NCBI GenBank assembly: GCA_025618425.1
Contig: CM046848.1
Coordinates: 32,752,311 to 32,816,310 of the forward strand
Direction of reading: 5' to 3'
DNA from: Heliocidaris tuberculata
Lineage: Eukaryota > Echinodermata > Echinoidea > Camarodonta > Echinometridae
Length of the DNA: 64,000 nucleotides
In this document: positions 35,120 to 47,960 of the stretch, in pieces
How positions within the stretch are numbered: position 1 is the first letter of the stretch
Layout of the letters: every line of letters begins with the position of its first letter
Made by a program: the position numbers and the translations under genes
The notes under the pieces: model-generated
What the model was told of the DNA's origin: nothing
Database searches by the model: none
What the model saw: the letters and a program-made list of their open reading frames with translations, nothing else

Positions 35120-37810
35120 GCAGGGTTCCCACTTAGCCGAGTTGGAGTCTCGAGTTGTGGCGAGCTGGCGCGAGCTTGAACTCGCGTCAATTCGCATCAA
35201 CTCGCGTGAAATTTACTAATTTTATGAGGTATGCATAAGTGATCTTACGACCCGACATCGAGTTTACTTCGACAGCTGTACGAGTAAACCGAGCGCGATA
35301 CGAGTCACCCGAGTGCGATAAGAGTCGCACCGAGTTTGGTATGAGTTGCGATGACCTACATACGACTTGTACCGATCTATCAACGAGTTATCAAGATCTT
35401 GTTACGAGTGATAAGAGCTTTCTACGAGTTTCCGATATACGACCAAAGAAACAGGAATGCATCTTCTCCCCCCCTTTTTTTTTTTGGGGGGGGCTAAAAT
35501 GAAATCAGTTTGATTCATTTCAATTCAATTAATTTCCATTTCCAAAAAAAGCAGTTAAAATCAAACATATAAATCATTGTACAATAATCTAATGACTTGA
35601 ATAATATGCACAGTGCAACTAGCTAGGATTTCATCTTTGGTTTCATAGTCTTATTTTTAAGAACAAGTCGTGAGTGGAAATTAAGGGATCTAGTAAAAAG
35701 CAGGACTTGTAATGTGGATCCTTCGAATAATTTCAAACATAGCTTGTAATTTCTAAAAACTAGTAAATAAAACTATATCTACAAAAGAAGAAAAGTAATG
35801 ACACACCTTTCTATTTCGTTTCAATTTTGTTGTATAAAACAACAACAAACTGTATAGACTCGCAATTTAAAGGCTTAATTGTTACGACTATAATGCCAGT
35901 TGCCAAAGCGAAAAGAATATACGAAGAATGACATACATAAGGAAAAAAAAATGATGTGATTTTTAGGGAAAACAGCGATCATCTTGGATGTTTTGCCCTG
36001 CACACTTTTTTTATTGAACGTAAGACCAAAAAATTTGTCATTTCATGTGGAGAAAAGTTAAATGGAGTAGCAAAAAAAAAAACAAAAACAAAAAAACTGT
36101 TACATAAGCAAATGTACAAAAAGGGAGTATTTTTACCTATGTATAGCCAACTCCGATAAGTAAAGGAGCCGAAGGGAGGTGTGTGTTTTTAAGGAGAAAT
36201 GGTAGTGCAGATGTTTGACATATGATACTTTCAGGAGAGTTTGTTACCTACACTTTTACGCCTAAAACTTAATATGTATGAAAAAATAAAATGCATGCTT
36301 CTTGCCAAAAGAGTATTTTGTTGGTAGATTTTACAAGCGAGCATGGCGTGGAAGCCAGAAAAATCTATATTGAAACAAAATTCCATTCCTTTCAGTATAT
36401 GAGAACAGGTTATAGTGTACTGCTACTTCATTTTATAGTTATGTACATTTTAGCGGCAACTTCCTTTCTCATATTTGAGGTGATATCAATAGGCTATTGG
36501 TAATCTCCTGAAAATTTATTTACTTTGGGTTAAATTGTTCATGTTGGTGCTCGACTCATTTAAATTTATGATACATTTTATGACTACAAGAATAGTTTCA
36601 CGTGAGACAGAAAGACAAGACGTGAAACGGAAAGACACTAGACGCAAAAAAAATTTCTTTCAAAGATTAACCGGCGAAATGCAAGCAAGCAAAGCGAGCT
36701 AGAGCTTCCAGGTTTTTCCTTATGTTTTCTTACTTCTTTTCCATTTCTTCCCGTTTTTCTTCCCCCCCCCCCTTTTTAATGAAATTCAAATTCAAATTCA
36801 TGTTCATTTATTTCCAACAGAAAAAAAGGAAAATATAATGATATTGCTATAATTATACAAACGATATGAAATTAAGATATATACATAATTGATTTTTTTT
36901 ACATGAATTAACATATAAAAATCATTGAAATGATTTATTAAGATAAATAATTAAATTCTGGAAATGAGGGATCCACTAAAAATCAATTGCTTGTAGTTTG
37001 TGAACCCCCCGGGTGCACCCTGTAATCTTTAACGGCAACTTACTGGGAGAGGCCACCCCAACCTGAAGTTGGGGGATATATCCCCTGTTCCCCCCCCCCC
37101 CCCCCCCCCCCACCTCCGATTGACACCCATGAGCCGAGGCGATAACCTATAGTTGTATTTGCATATGCGTTTAAAGTTGAATAAAAATACGTTCTTAAAA
37201 ATATTTAACAATATAGTTCTAGAAAAATAAAAATCACTGCATTTTTAAAGGCCAGGGGGCAAATCATGGTGCGCTTGCCATGCTCGCCCTGCACTCTGTT
37301 TATGCTCATGGGAAACTCACGTAGATCGATGGAAACTCGCTGTAAGTCGCCGTACTCGATCTAAACTCGCGCTAATCTCGTGGGAAACTCGGCATGACTC
37401 GCAGCGAAATCGCCGTGCTCGCACTCTGCTCTCGGAAACTCGAGTAGCACTCGCGTATACTTGAAGGTGGCGAGTTATTACGAGTTATGAAGAGTTCCGC
37501 GCGAGCTCGTTACGAGTGATCCGAGTATATTACGAGTTTAAGCGAGTTTAAGTGAGTTCATCTCGAGTTACAACGAGTCAGTGAAAATTTTCAACAAGTT
37601 CAAAAATTTTGGAACTGCTCGCGACTTCAGGGAGAGTAGTGTAGAGTTGCAACGAGTTACGCCGAGCCGTGTCGAGTTGTCGTGAGTTGTTGCGAGTTAT
37701 CCCGAGTTACAAGAAGTGCTTTACGCGAGTTATTGCGAGTACCCCTTTTAGGCAACTCGCCATAGCTCGCCAGAACTCGCCAGTACAACTCGGCTAAGTG
37801 GGAACCCTGC
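35120..37810. mobile_element. 2.69-kb CGAGT-rich TTAA element, copy 1
   Basis: The ends GCAGGGTTCCCACTTAGCCG and CGGCTAAGTGGGAACCCTGC are perfect inverted repeats. Flanks are TTAA (35116-35119) and TTTA (37811-37814). About 330 bp inside the left end and 550 bp inside the right end are dense arrays of CGAGT/ACTCG. The middle is AT-rich with a reversed LINE tail (AATTCAAATTCAAATTC, 36784) and a G/C-run block near 37090. No transposase frame. The 70-codon frame at 36291-36503 is identical in copy 2, which reflects recent duplication and is not evidence of a gene. Confidence 0.9.
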
Positions 37811-39204
37811 TTTAGTGAAGGTGAGTCGCTCACCGATAATGATAATAATAATTCGCATAGCATAACTTTTTGTACTTCTGTAAGTAGGGCATACAAAAGG
37901 AAATAAAGGTATTAATCCATTCTATAATTCTAAACCGAGAGTGTTAATGAAATAAGTTATTTGGTTCAATAATATGGAGATTGGTAGAAATATTTCTATC
38001 TAAAATTCGAATACTATGGATGCAGGTGAAACCATGTAAAATATCGACATTGTGACTAGCTAGAGCACGAAATATAAAGAGTAATTTAGTGAAAATTCCT
38101 CATTAAATAAAAAGTGTTAAATCATCCCACAGTCGCAATTTCCACTTTGTGCGGTCAATCTCGTATGCCTTTGGTTCTAAAAAAATAAAATAATAATAAT
38201 AATAAATAAAAACACCACACACAAAAAAAAACAACACACACACACACAAACAAAGTTTTCAGAAGTTTTAAAATGTTATAATTTTGGTCACAAAGACCTT
38301 CGGCCTTCAAGTTCAACATCTGCACATAAGCCTACACAGGCAAGGTGGAGGTACTCGGCTTGCCAGACATATCGCCATCGATAGATGCTACCGTATAGAT
38401 CTTCGGCAGAGAACTGTCATCACTGTACTTATTCTTCTCGTTGGTGGATACGCTGTCATCGGCGTTACCTCTATGGCATGAACAGATATCAGTCAGTAGC
38501 AGACGAATGTCCCTTATCCGCACCCAGTAAATAATCGGATTGACAATTCCGTTTAGCCCGGTGAGACATCTTGATAGGATGTCAAGAAATTTATACCAGA
38601 AGGCCAAATCTGTAAGACCATTAGCCATGACAATGATCCATTCTGGACGTGCGTAGCCATTGATCAATGAGGAAATACGCGCAGCGTGGGGTCCAGCAGA
38701 CGACATTTGTACCTACCACAAGCGCGAAAGTCGTCAAAACTTTTTTATTCTGTTTGACGCGCTGCACTAAAGTATGGCCTGATAGGCCGGCCTTGCGCGC
38801 CGCGCTTGATAATGTCCTATACACGACTGCGTAGCAAACAGCGCAGATGAAATGCTCTGAAAGTATTACAACAGGGAGATGAGACCGGAAAAGTTCTTCT
38901 TATGTCGAGATTAAATAATCGAACGAGGAAGATGATGCTGAGGGACAGGATCCACAGAATGATACATATCGCGATACATCGTGGTCCCGTGACGAGGTTA
39001 CGCTTATTTAATGGGTCGAAGCGAATGATGATGAAGCGATGAAGGGCCACAGCTAATGTAGTGCATATTCCACAGATGTCAGCAGCTTGAACCACACGAT
39101 AGAGCTCGGTCACCTACATGGAATAAAATAACATAGGCCTATTTTGATAATCTGAACTGAGCAGGCCTATTTAGTCAAAATCTTGCAGTAAAAAGCAGTA
39201 TGCG

Positions 39205-39545
39205 CAGGCCCGTAACTGGGGGGGGTGGGGGGGGGGGGGGGGGGGGTGGGGGGGGGGGGGGGGGGGGAGGGGGGGGGGGGGGTGAGCCTATGCGTGCGCA
39301 CTCCCGCTATCGACGAGAGCGGGTCCACCTGACCAACAAAATAAAAAGCTTTTTGGTCTTCAAAATTGTACATAAAATGCAACTAAAACTTGATTTTCAG
39401 CTAGAAAAATGCAAAAATGTCCCCTATACCCTGGGATGGGGACACCCCCTCCTCTCCCCCCCCCCCCCCCCCCTCTCCTCTGCGGGCGCTCTGCGCCCTC
39501 AAAAAGGCCCACCTCACCCCCAGTAAAATTCTAGTTACGGGCCTA
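39205..39545. mobile_element. G/C-run MITE in the GPCR intron
   Basis: The ends CAGGCCCGTAACTGG and CTAGTTACGGGCCTA are inverted repeats; ATGCG flanks both sides (39200-39204, 39546-39550). About 60 bp of almost pure G follow the left end and a C run precedes the right end. The 5-bp duplication leaves the superfamily open. Confidence 0.7.
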
Positions 39546-40916
39546 ATGCGATTGAATCTTTATGAAGGGTCAGTCACCATGGTCACCAATGCCTTGTCTT
39601 ATTAAGAGTTGCGAATCAATCGCAAGTCCTCCAGTCAATCGCAAACTTACAGTCTCCTATATACGTAGTTGAGATTGATATCAATATCAAATCAAGTTGC
39701 AATCATTCGCAGCTTTTTATATGAAAGGGCCCAGTGGGGTAGCTACAGGGCGGGACACGGGGCACGTTATTAAACCGACGGTCTCGGTCTCGGTATCGGT
39801 CTCGGACATCGAGATCTCGACGCAACACTCAACACTCCACCCCAATACTCTTTCACCAGTCCTCGAGAAATTTAAACTGCGATGCCCGAAACCTATTCCC
39901 ACACGTCATATTCGGGCAATGAAGTGGCTTATTCGTATTTTGTGTGTATATCATTTAACATATTTTGATGACAATATTACGCTGTCACTGTAATAAAGAG
40001 TCATTTTTCCGTGTTCGCTTCGTTCGATCTTTATATCTGGAAAATGGAAAGTTGATATTCCGGCAACAGGTCCAACTCCCTAGCCAAAATTGCGCCCATA
40101 AACCTACAAGCACAATATGTACAACAATATATTTTGCGACGTAGGTGCTACAGTGTTCTTATTCATAGTTCTGGCATGCAAAGTTGGGGAACCGTTGTGT
40201 TAGGTCAGAGCGATATTATATAACGGACTCAAAGATACTAACCTGGGCATCGAAATAATAAATCAGGTTATTAGGTCCGGTATTCAATTCAATACTTAAC
40301 TCAAAAATATAATCAGAACATCAATTTGTGAATCGACTCTGGGACATTAAGAATGGGTCATTTGAGATACTTATTCCGATACCTGAAAATTCAACCGCCC
40401 GCCCCCCCCCCCCCCGAAGTACAGATTCAAGGCACTGGAATTCGCCCTTCACTTGAAATATTATGTGTGCTTGCATATGCCACTTCTTCCCCCCTCCCCC
40501 ACGCTTTCGGTCTCGAAGCTGTCACATATTTTTTTGTATAGAATTCGTCTCTGCCACTCGGAGATTTTTTCACCTGTCGCAGTATTGTATGCCATACTGG
40601 ACTTCATGTAATCGGAATTTTTGAGTTGATTTATTATCTTAGCTTTCATGCATTTCTATACGCTAATATCGTTTATCAATCAACAAAATAATATTAACAC
40701 TCTGTGATGTTAGCATCTCTTCCAAATTCCGTGATTCCGTGTCTGATTGAAAAAAAAAAGACTTGAGCATTTGAAATAAAAATCACCAAAAAATTGCAAC
40801 TTTACAATTAATCTCAGTATAGAATATTCCACTAAAAAGAGGCAAAAAGAGACAAATATTACATGAGGATTATCCCAGGAAATTATTCTGTAATTTAGAT
40901 TGAGCACATTCTGTGA

Positions 40917-41013
40917 AATGTTATATTTTATGCAATAATTTTGTATCCCCGAAAATGAAAAGAGCTCATTTCATTTTCGGGGATACAAAATTCTTGCATA
41001 AACTATAACATTA
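40917..41013. repeat. 97-bp near-perfect hairpin in the GPCR intron
   Basis: AATGTTATATTTTATGCAA pairs with TTGCATAAACTATAACATT and AATTTTGTATCCCCGAAAAT with ATTTTCGGGGATACAAAATT, leaving a loop of about 8 nt. The size would suit a miRNA-like precursor, but a short foldback is more likely. Confidence 0.75.
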
Positions 41014-41810
41014 CCCCAATCCTCTTTTTTTCTTGAATCAGTTGAACATTCAAAATAAAATGTCCAGAAAATCAGTACAAAGCCTATATTGACAGTGAAA
41101 TAACTGAGTTAAAAAGGTATAGGGGAAGATGTTTTAAATCAATTTTGTTTGTAGCTGATTTTTCAATTCTTCCTGCATTTAACATTCAATCGTAAAAACA
41201 AGTTTATAACATCATGAGCAAATATAAAGACAACGTCCTTAAAAGGTAACAATTCAAAAATTCATTTACTCCACTTTTAAAAACAGTACCATTGGAAATA
41301 TATATTGGCAGATCCATGGGGCACCGGCACGTGTCCCCGCAAAACCCAGTCAGACATACCTCAAGTACGCAAAAACAAAAAAAAGTGCACAAAAGTGTGA
41401 TCCTCGGCAAATTTAAAGACTTAAAGGGCACCTTTTAAAAAATTGTTTGTTTTGCTTGTCAGAGATTTTTCGGGCTTGTGCCCCCCACCCCCCCCCCCCC
41501 CCCCCCGCCCTTCACGCCAGAGGACCCTGGAGCTGACACTGTTATAAGAATGTTACGTAAGCCTTTGCCATTTTCTTTGTAAACTAAAAGAAACTCGACT
41601 TACAAACTTTCCTTCAAGATACGCTTGGAGGAGGGTGACAACATTAAGAAAATTTGACATGAAGTCAGCCAAGGCGATATTGAACGCGAAGACGTTCTGC
41701 GTCTTTCTCAACCTCTTACTTGCAATGATGGCGATCATCGTGACGCCATTAAGGACGAGAGCTAGACCACGAAAGCCCAGGACCACGGCGCATCGTTGAA
41801 AATCAGACAT

Positions 41811-43630
41811 GCTGAAGATGACGACTTAATTCAAACAATGTTATGGCTAGCAGTGACGAGGATGCTTACAATGATGATGATGATGATGATAACGATGATG
41901 ATTGCGATATTGATGGGTTATTTTTTTCTTCAGAAAACTCGGCAAGAATACTTTTTAAGGCAATGATAATCTCAACAAATAAGTCACCGTGGAGTAAACA
42001 TCAGTCGTTTCTTTAAAACGTGGTTGTGCTGCTGCTGCTGCTGCTGCTTTATATACATTGATTTTCATGTTGACCTGTTGTTCAAAATCGAGTTGAGATT
42101 GTGTTCAGTATTTTCAAGATTAATGTAACTTGACACTATTGAGATAAGATCTAATATAATCATTATTTTTTAAATTGTTATATATCTTTGGAAGAAGTGG
42201 ACAAAAGCTTGTGGCGTGTTTTATTGTGCAGACAGCGTAAAATAGGACTACACACTGCGCAGAAGTAAAAAATCTACGTACTTATTCGATATTTATGTTA
42301 GATATCATTTCCGGCTGTATAGGTAAAGCGGAGGAACCTTCACAATAAACACAAACTTGAGATCAAAGCTTAAAAGAACTTTGGATTTCTATCTATTAGC
42401 ATTCTCTCTCTTTCTCTCTCTATTTTTCTCTTTTCCCCTTTCTATTTTTTTCTCCCCCCCCCCCCCCTCCTCTCTCTCTCTTCTCCAACTCCCATTCTCT
42501 CACCTCTATCTTTCACTTACTCTCTTCACCCTCTTCCTGTATCCTACCACGCTTTCTCTCTCTCTCTCTCTCTCTCTTTCAATTCCCCTCTCTTATTCCC
42601 TCTATCTTTCTTTTTTTCTCTCCCTCTTCCACTTTATATTTTTTTCTAAGAGCCCTTTTATCCACATTGATGGTGAAAAATCATGAAAATTATCTCCACT
42701 CCACTGCCTACCTTATGGTTTCCACCAAAATATCTGAAAAAAACATAGGCTCTGATTTTTGCGTAAACTGAAAACAACGTCTTCTTCTATTGGTCTCCAA
42801 GGATGCTAAATGCTTTAAACAATGGCGGAATTTTTCGTTTGCAGAGCAGACAATAGAAAGAAATCAGCAAAACACAATTTATGATCCAAGGTATTGAGAC
42901 TTAGATGATAGACCTAGATTCTTTGATTCTTTTCACTCCCTTTTCCCTCATATATGCGATAAAAAAGAGCATAGTATACCTTGTATTCAATCACAAATTT
43001 GTATGCCATTATACCCCTACCGTTTTCTCTCTCTATACAATTTTTATGTCTACTAATATTTCGTTTCAATTAAGATGTCAACGGTATTCCAGAAGCCGTT
43101 CAAATCAAATGTATTCAATTGGAAATCTCAAAGGACTCCGGAGAAGAAGCCTACATATCAGTGAGGTACTTATTTGCTCTCACTGCTCTTGCTGTACAAT
43201 GTTTTCACTCGGTTGATAATAAACTCTTGAATCCATGAATATGAGATCAGTTTTCTTGAAGAAAATAAATATAACTTTAAGACTTAATGAAATACTAAAA
43301 TAAGTACTTTCATTGAAATAATCTTTCTTACGCAATGAACGTACTTTGTAGATACCTAGACATACTCCAGAGAATGAGCTGTAAGAAAAAGCGATGTAAA
43401 ATTTATGAAATCTCTATTTTTCATTTAATTAATTTATTTATTCTATCACTGTAAAACTCACTTCAGCCGGACGGCTTTTCTTCAGTAAGTCGGTAAGGAA
43501 ATCGCTTAAATGTTTTTTTTCTTCAATGTATTGAACCATCTTTTCATTTCCGATAACTTTTAAAAAGTTTTTGTCTTTTGTTTTCTTCAGAAGGTTTCAT
43601 CACCTCATTGTAAAGGACTAAAGGTCACTA
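41811..43630. other. Gene-free stretch
   Basis: It holds a (GAT)n/(ATG)n tract near 41872, a (GCT)n tract at 42031-42050 and a pyrimidine-rich block at 42395-42640 with a C run. No exon is supported; the long Ser/Leu frame there is compositional. Confidence 0.5.
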
Positions 43631-44055
43631 TTAACCCTTTCGAGACAATTGACCACATTTTGTGGTTTGGCTCAATAACTTTTGATTCAGAGCTCTAAAA
43701 AATATACCAGATGCATGAGTAGAAAGAGCAAAAATTTCTACACACATTGTTTCCATTTTTGTTGCATGACCATATCGCGTTTGATGCCAGGAATTTTAAA
43801 AGGGAGAATAAGCTTCAAAATCCTGAAATTGGCAACGCATTGAGAGGTTCAAAATCACTGTTTTTTAAAATCAAAATTGGCAAATTTTTCAACTTTCGAC
43901 TAAGTTTCTAATGATGTATATTGTTTTCAAAGACATTACATTTTGTTAGAACCATGTAGCACTAAAAGAAAAATATTAGTGTTGCCAGTTTGAAGAACAA
44001 AATAAAAAATGTGATCAGTTTACCCCTTAAATAATTCCTGTCATGAAAGGGTTAA
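43631..44055. mobile_element. piggyBac-like MITE, second copy
   Basis: Same family as 14114-14531: TTAACCCTTTCGAGACAATT on the left and GTCATGAAAGGGTTAA on the right, with the same interior segments (TTGTGGTTTGGCTCAATAAC). The copies differ by scattered substitutions and small indels. Confidence 0.85.
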
Positions 44056-44727
44056 AATCATTATGATGGATAAGTGGCATAAATGAACACTACTATAGTT
44101 TACTTCTCGATCTAAAACAGAATTATTCTTTAACTGAAATCGCATGAAAGATATCAAAATAAAAACAAAAAACAAAAACAAACAAACAAACATACAACGC
44201 ACGAATGGTTTTAATTATCCATATTACGTTTATCATCTGATTAGGGTAGGTACGGGCCACGCCCCGCCCCATATATAGCTACGCCACTACGCCACTACGC
44301 CACTAGTCAGAGGAGTACCCGTTGGTAGTTATCTGGGGATAATTGTTCTAGGGGGTATTTGTTCTAGGGAAGTTATCCGGGGGTGACATTCCAGAAGGCA
44401 GTTGTCCCAGATTCTTACTTGTCACCCCCTTTCAATTCTGCTGATTACTAATATTTATCGACCGTAGCATTCTTGAACTACTTTGTACCTCTCTAAGTGT
44501 TATCATCAATCCGTATCCACTAATTAGATGAAATGATAATTATAAGGATGTGAAGTCGATAACAAACAAACAAGACTTTGTCTCGTCTACCTCAAATCAC
44601 AAATAAAAGAACTGATTGTAGGTAGTCAGTATAGTTATTGCAAACACTTATAGCAAAGGGCACATCACTAAGGAACACTTTTGATGGTCATATAACATTC
44701 TGTTAAAAAATTTTCCTCCAAATTGCA

Positions 44728-45872
44728 ATGCTGAAGATGAGGAAACAGAATTGGGCACCACTTTGTTTTGTTGCCATGGTAATCATCCATTTTAATTCAG
44801 GTGAGAGATGTTTTCATTGTTGTGTCATGTTTGATGAATCGATGAGTGCATCACAACGGTCATGTCTTGTTGTTCATACCTAATAATTTCTATTCTTAAT
44901 TTATTAAACATGTTTGATTTAAGAGTCTAAATATAAGGCCTATATGTTAGTCTATATGTTTTGATTATCAAAAAAAGTATAATCAGAAACGGGGCCTCTC
45001 TTGTCTAGTTTAAGAATATTTATGTTCCTATTGCCAAATGTGTCCCATGGGGTTCAAAAATCGTCCATTTTGGCGGCCATCTTGGATTTTCTGAATTTTT
45101 TTGATTAGACATCATGCAAGTATAAAGAAAATAACTTTTCTGAATAATATTGATACAAGGAAACGATTTAGAGAGTTATATTTGTGATTTGATTGACATA
45201 AATTCCACAAAACATCAAAAAGTGTGGAAAAGTGTAGAAACTATGAAAGCCTGCTAATTTATGCTAAGATAATTATTATTGTTATTATTATTTTATTCGG
45301 AAAAATTCAAGTCACAATTAATTAGGTTGAGAATGATATAATCATGATTTTCATGCATAAATTTGCACATGTACAGCCTGTAAACGCGTACCTGTAGGCT
45401 GTATGGTCAGCTTAATGACACCTTTCAGATTAGAAAATATAGAATTTTTTCATGCACAATCGAGGCCATTGGCTATTGTGTGCAAAACCCCATACACTTC
45501 TCCGTGTTAGAAGCTTCTTAGTTGAGACACTCTAACAACATGATCAGTAAGATTTATAGTTATTTAACTGTCCTTAAAAAGCAGCAACACCCCCCCCCCC
45601 CAAAAAAAACAAAAAAACAAAAACAACAACAACAACAAAACAAAACAAAACACAACAAAACAAACAACAAACAACAAACAAACAAACAACAAACAACAAA
45701 CAAACAAACAAACAAACGACAACAAACAAACAAATGAAATCATAAATCCATGATTACTAAATTCATCCCACAGGTGAGGCGTTTCAGTGTGATACCGGGC
45801 CACCTGTAGATGATGATAAAGTGTGTGATTTTAAGGCAGACTGTTCCGAGGGATCCGATGAGTCTACATGTC
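44728..45872 (+). CDS. Signal-peptide exon plus LDL-receptor class A exon, partial gene
   Basis: Exon 1 (44728-44800) encodes MLKMRKQNWAPLCFVAMVII then HFNS, a cleavable signal peptide with a hydrophobic core, ending at GTGAGA in phase 1. Exon 2 (45774-45872, acceptor CCCACAG, donor GTAAGT) is a symmetric phase 1-1 exon: FQCDTGPPV, then VCDFKADCSEGSDESTC. The CD-x3-DC-x-GSDE-x2-C core is diagnostic of an LDLRA calcium-binding module. Cysteines 1 and 3, which normally pair, are both absent. The product is secreted or a receptor ectodomain. No third exon is certain: a reading of CGGCCTCATGG... at 46790 ends after nine codons, and the FMO exon at 49115 has a matching phase. Confidence 0.65.
45590..45735. 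repeat. C run and (CAAA)n/(CAA)n low-complexity tract
   Basis: A C run followed by about 130 bp of CAA/CAAA/CAAAC units immediately before the LDLRA exon acceptor. A complementary TTG/TTTG tract lies at 61855-61985. Confidence 0.9.
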
Positions 45873-46152
45873 GTAAGTTTGGTTGGATTCACTTTTATTT
45901 TTATTTCCGTTTCGAGACTTCCATACAAACTATAATTCAAAATATGTTAATTCAAAATATGTTAAACTATATAGTGATTATGAATACAAAGCAAATAACC
46001 TAGCTTCAACGTTTAAAAAACAAATCAATCAATCAGTACTCATAATGAAGTAATAAGTCTCGTCATAATCAATCATATTGTCGTATCTGTAGAAAGCAAC
46101 AACAACAACAAAATTAAGTAAAGAATGAATGAAAATCTACGATGACATGAAA

Positions 46153-46194
<42 letters not shown>

Positions 46195-46243
46195 TTATTC
46201 AAACAGAGGCCTACATTGTAACGAAAGTCTCTATAGTTTACAT

Positions 46244-46555
46244 CAGTTGCGTAGCTAGGATTTTTTACAAGGGGGCAAATTCTGCTTGAAGGGAGACCCG
46301 TATTTTTTTCTTCTCTCGCCAGCGCTCCAAAACTCGCTCAGTGGGGGGAGGGGGGGGGAGGGGTAGCGACAATTTGTTTTTTCCCCAGCCCTCGAAAAAG
46401 TCGCTCAGTAGGGGGGGGGGGGGAGTTATCAGATATTTTCCTCCATAAATTTCTGACAAGCAAAAAAAACAACAAACAAACAAAAAATCGAGGAAAAGTT
46501 GTCGGGGGGGGGGGGCACTCTGCCCCCTGCCCCCCCCCCCTCAGCTACGCTAGTG
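46244..46555. mobile_element. hAT MITE with G runs, second copy
   Basis: The ends CAGTTGCGTAGCTAGG and CAGCTACGCTAGTG are inverted repeats, and GTTTACAT flanks both sides exactly (46236-46243 and 46556-46563). It shares CCCGTATTTTTTTCTTCTC and CGCTCAGT plus G runs with the copy at 32596. Confidence 0.9.
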
Positions 46556-47960
46556 GTTTACATGTCAAAAAGTGAATAATTCAAATCAAAGTGATTTTGC
46601 TAGATTCATTCAATATTTGTTTCCCAGACTACTTTGATGAACGTAACTGATTTTGCATCGATATAATATTACTGAATGATTTACTTAACTAATGAGGATA
46701 CCGATTAATGTGTATTATACGTGTTTATGCGTGTGTATTTATATATATTGATTATTGTTGATGTTGTTTGTTTTATTGTTACCAAACAGGGCCTCATGGA
46801 AGACCACCAAGTTGGTGATATGAGCCACCCTGTATAAATATCAGAAATAAATAAATAAATAAATAAATATATTTCACAGTATGGCTGCAGGAGTTGATTA
46901 CCCAGATTCCTACTGTATATATTCCTATGTATATGTATGAATTACAAGCTTTGCTTTCCAAGGTTTCCTCGACAATACAGCTAGCATTTATTTACTTACC
47001 ACTTATGAATTTCTTTTTGTTTTAAAAACCGAATTTATGTGCCAGATTTTTTTAAAGTATCATTCTTAATCGTTAGTTTTTCTATACTCGTAATGATTTT
47101 TGTGAACTGAAAATCTTTGTATATTTATTGTTGTTATTGTGGAAATAAATGAAATGAAATGCAATGAATTCGATGATCTGATATTTTGCCGACCCTCTAT
47201 TCTACGAGAATCCCCACCGGCCAGTGGCGTATCTAGGTATTCTGGCGCCCGGGGCAAAATATCAAATCTGCGCCCCCCCCCCCCCCAAGTCCAAACTCAG
47301 ATTAATGAGCGTTTTTAATTTAGAAATTTAGAAATGATGGAACTACGTGAAAAAGAGTTTTGATGCACACAACCGGGATTGTTAGCCCAAATTTGATGAG
47401 TTATTGTATAAGCGAGGGAGCAACGCGACCGAGCAGCAGATTTTTTTTTCCTTTTCACCTCTCAAATTGAAATTTCTTATGTATTTTACCCTTACCCCCC
47501 CCCCCAAAAAAAAAAAAAAAAAAAAATCCAAGGGTATACAGCGACCTAGCAATAGACTTTTAAAAAAATGGAACATTCCTATTTTTGGGAACGCAAAATA
47601 AATGAAAAACCTAAAGAAATATATTTGAGGAATTGAGTAAGGCAATTGCAAGGCAAATTAATGATTTCTTTCGAATGTTCTACAAGTGTTTTTTATGCAC
47701 TTATATCCATCAGGCGGCGCAAAATTTAATAAGCTCCTGCCTTATGCAGGGGGGGGGGGCAAAGCAACTAGAGTCAATTAATGGTTAACACTTTAAAAAA
47801 CGCCATTAGGGGCGTGAAATAGCTAGATTTTGAACATAATTATGTGAGGGAACAAAACGACCGAGCTATAGAAAAGTTTTGCATTTCAAACCCTATAAAA
47901 CACAATTTTGTCTTGTACATGTATTTCTCCCCCTTTTCTTTCTCTCTTTTGCGTTTTTTG

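Larger units (their letters stand above)
38332..41810 (-). pseudogene. Rhodopsin-family GPCR with two frameshifts
   Basis: Exon 1 (41604-41810) starts MSDFQRCAVVLGFRG and carries TM1 with LNGVTMIAI and TM2 with NIALADF, ending at a GTAAGT donor in phase 0. Exon 2 (38332-39113) follows a TAG acceptor: TM3 ends ALHRFIIIR in place of DRY, TM4 CIILWILSLSI, TM6 NVVCWTP, TM7 GLNGIVNPIIYW (NPxxY). Two one-frame shifts break exon 2, near 38895-38908 (loop before TM5) and near 38650 (end of TM6). The C-tail is Ser-rich and ends STSTLPV. The frame would otherwise be a complete orphan-type invertebrate receptor of roughly 325 aa. It is either a young pseudogene or carries two assembly indels; the ligand is not predictable. 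Confidence 0.78.

Noticed and set aside
36291..36503. Identical 70-aa frame at 36291-36503 and 58621-58833
   Set aside because: Both lie inside the duplicated 2.69-kb element; identity follows from recent duplication and there is no family match or splice context.
46790..46860. Third exon of the LDLRA gene ending in a stop and AATAAA repeats
   Set aside because: The acceptor is good and the phase fits, but the tail ACCCTGTATAAATATCAG plus (AATA)n resembles a LINE/SINE 3' end more than a gene end.
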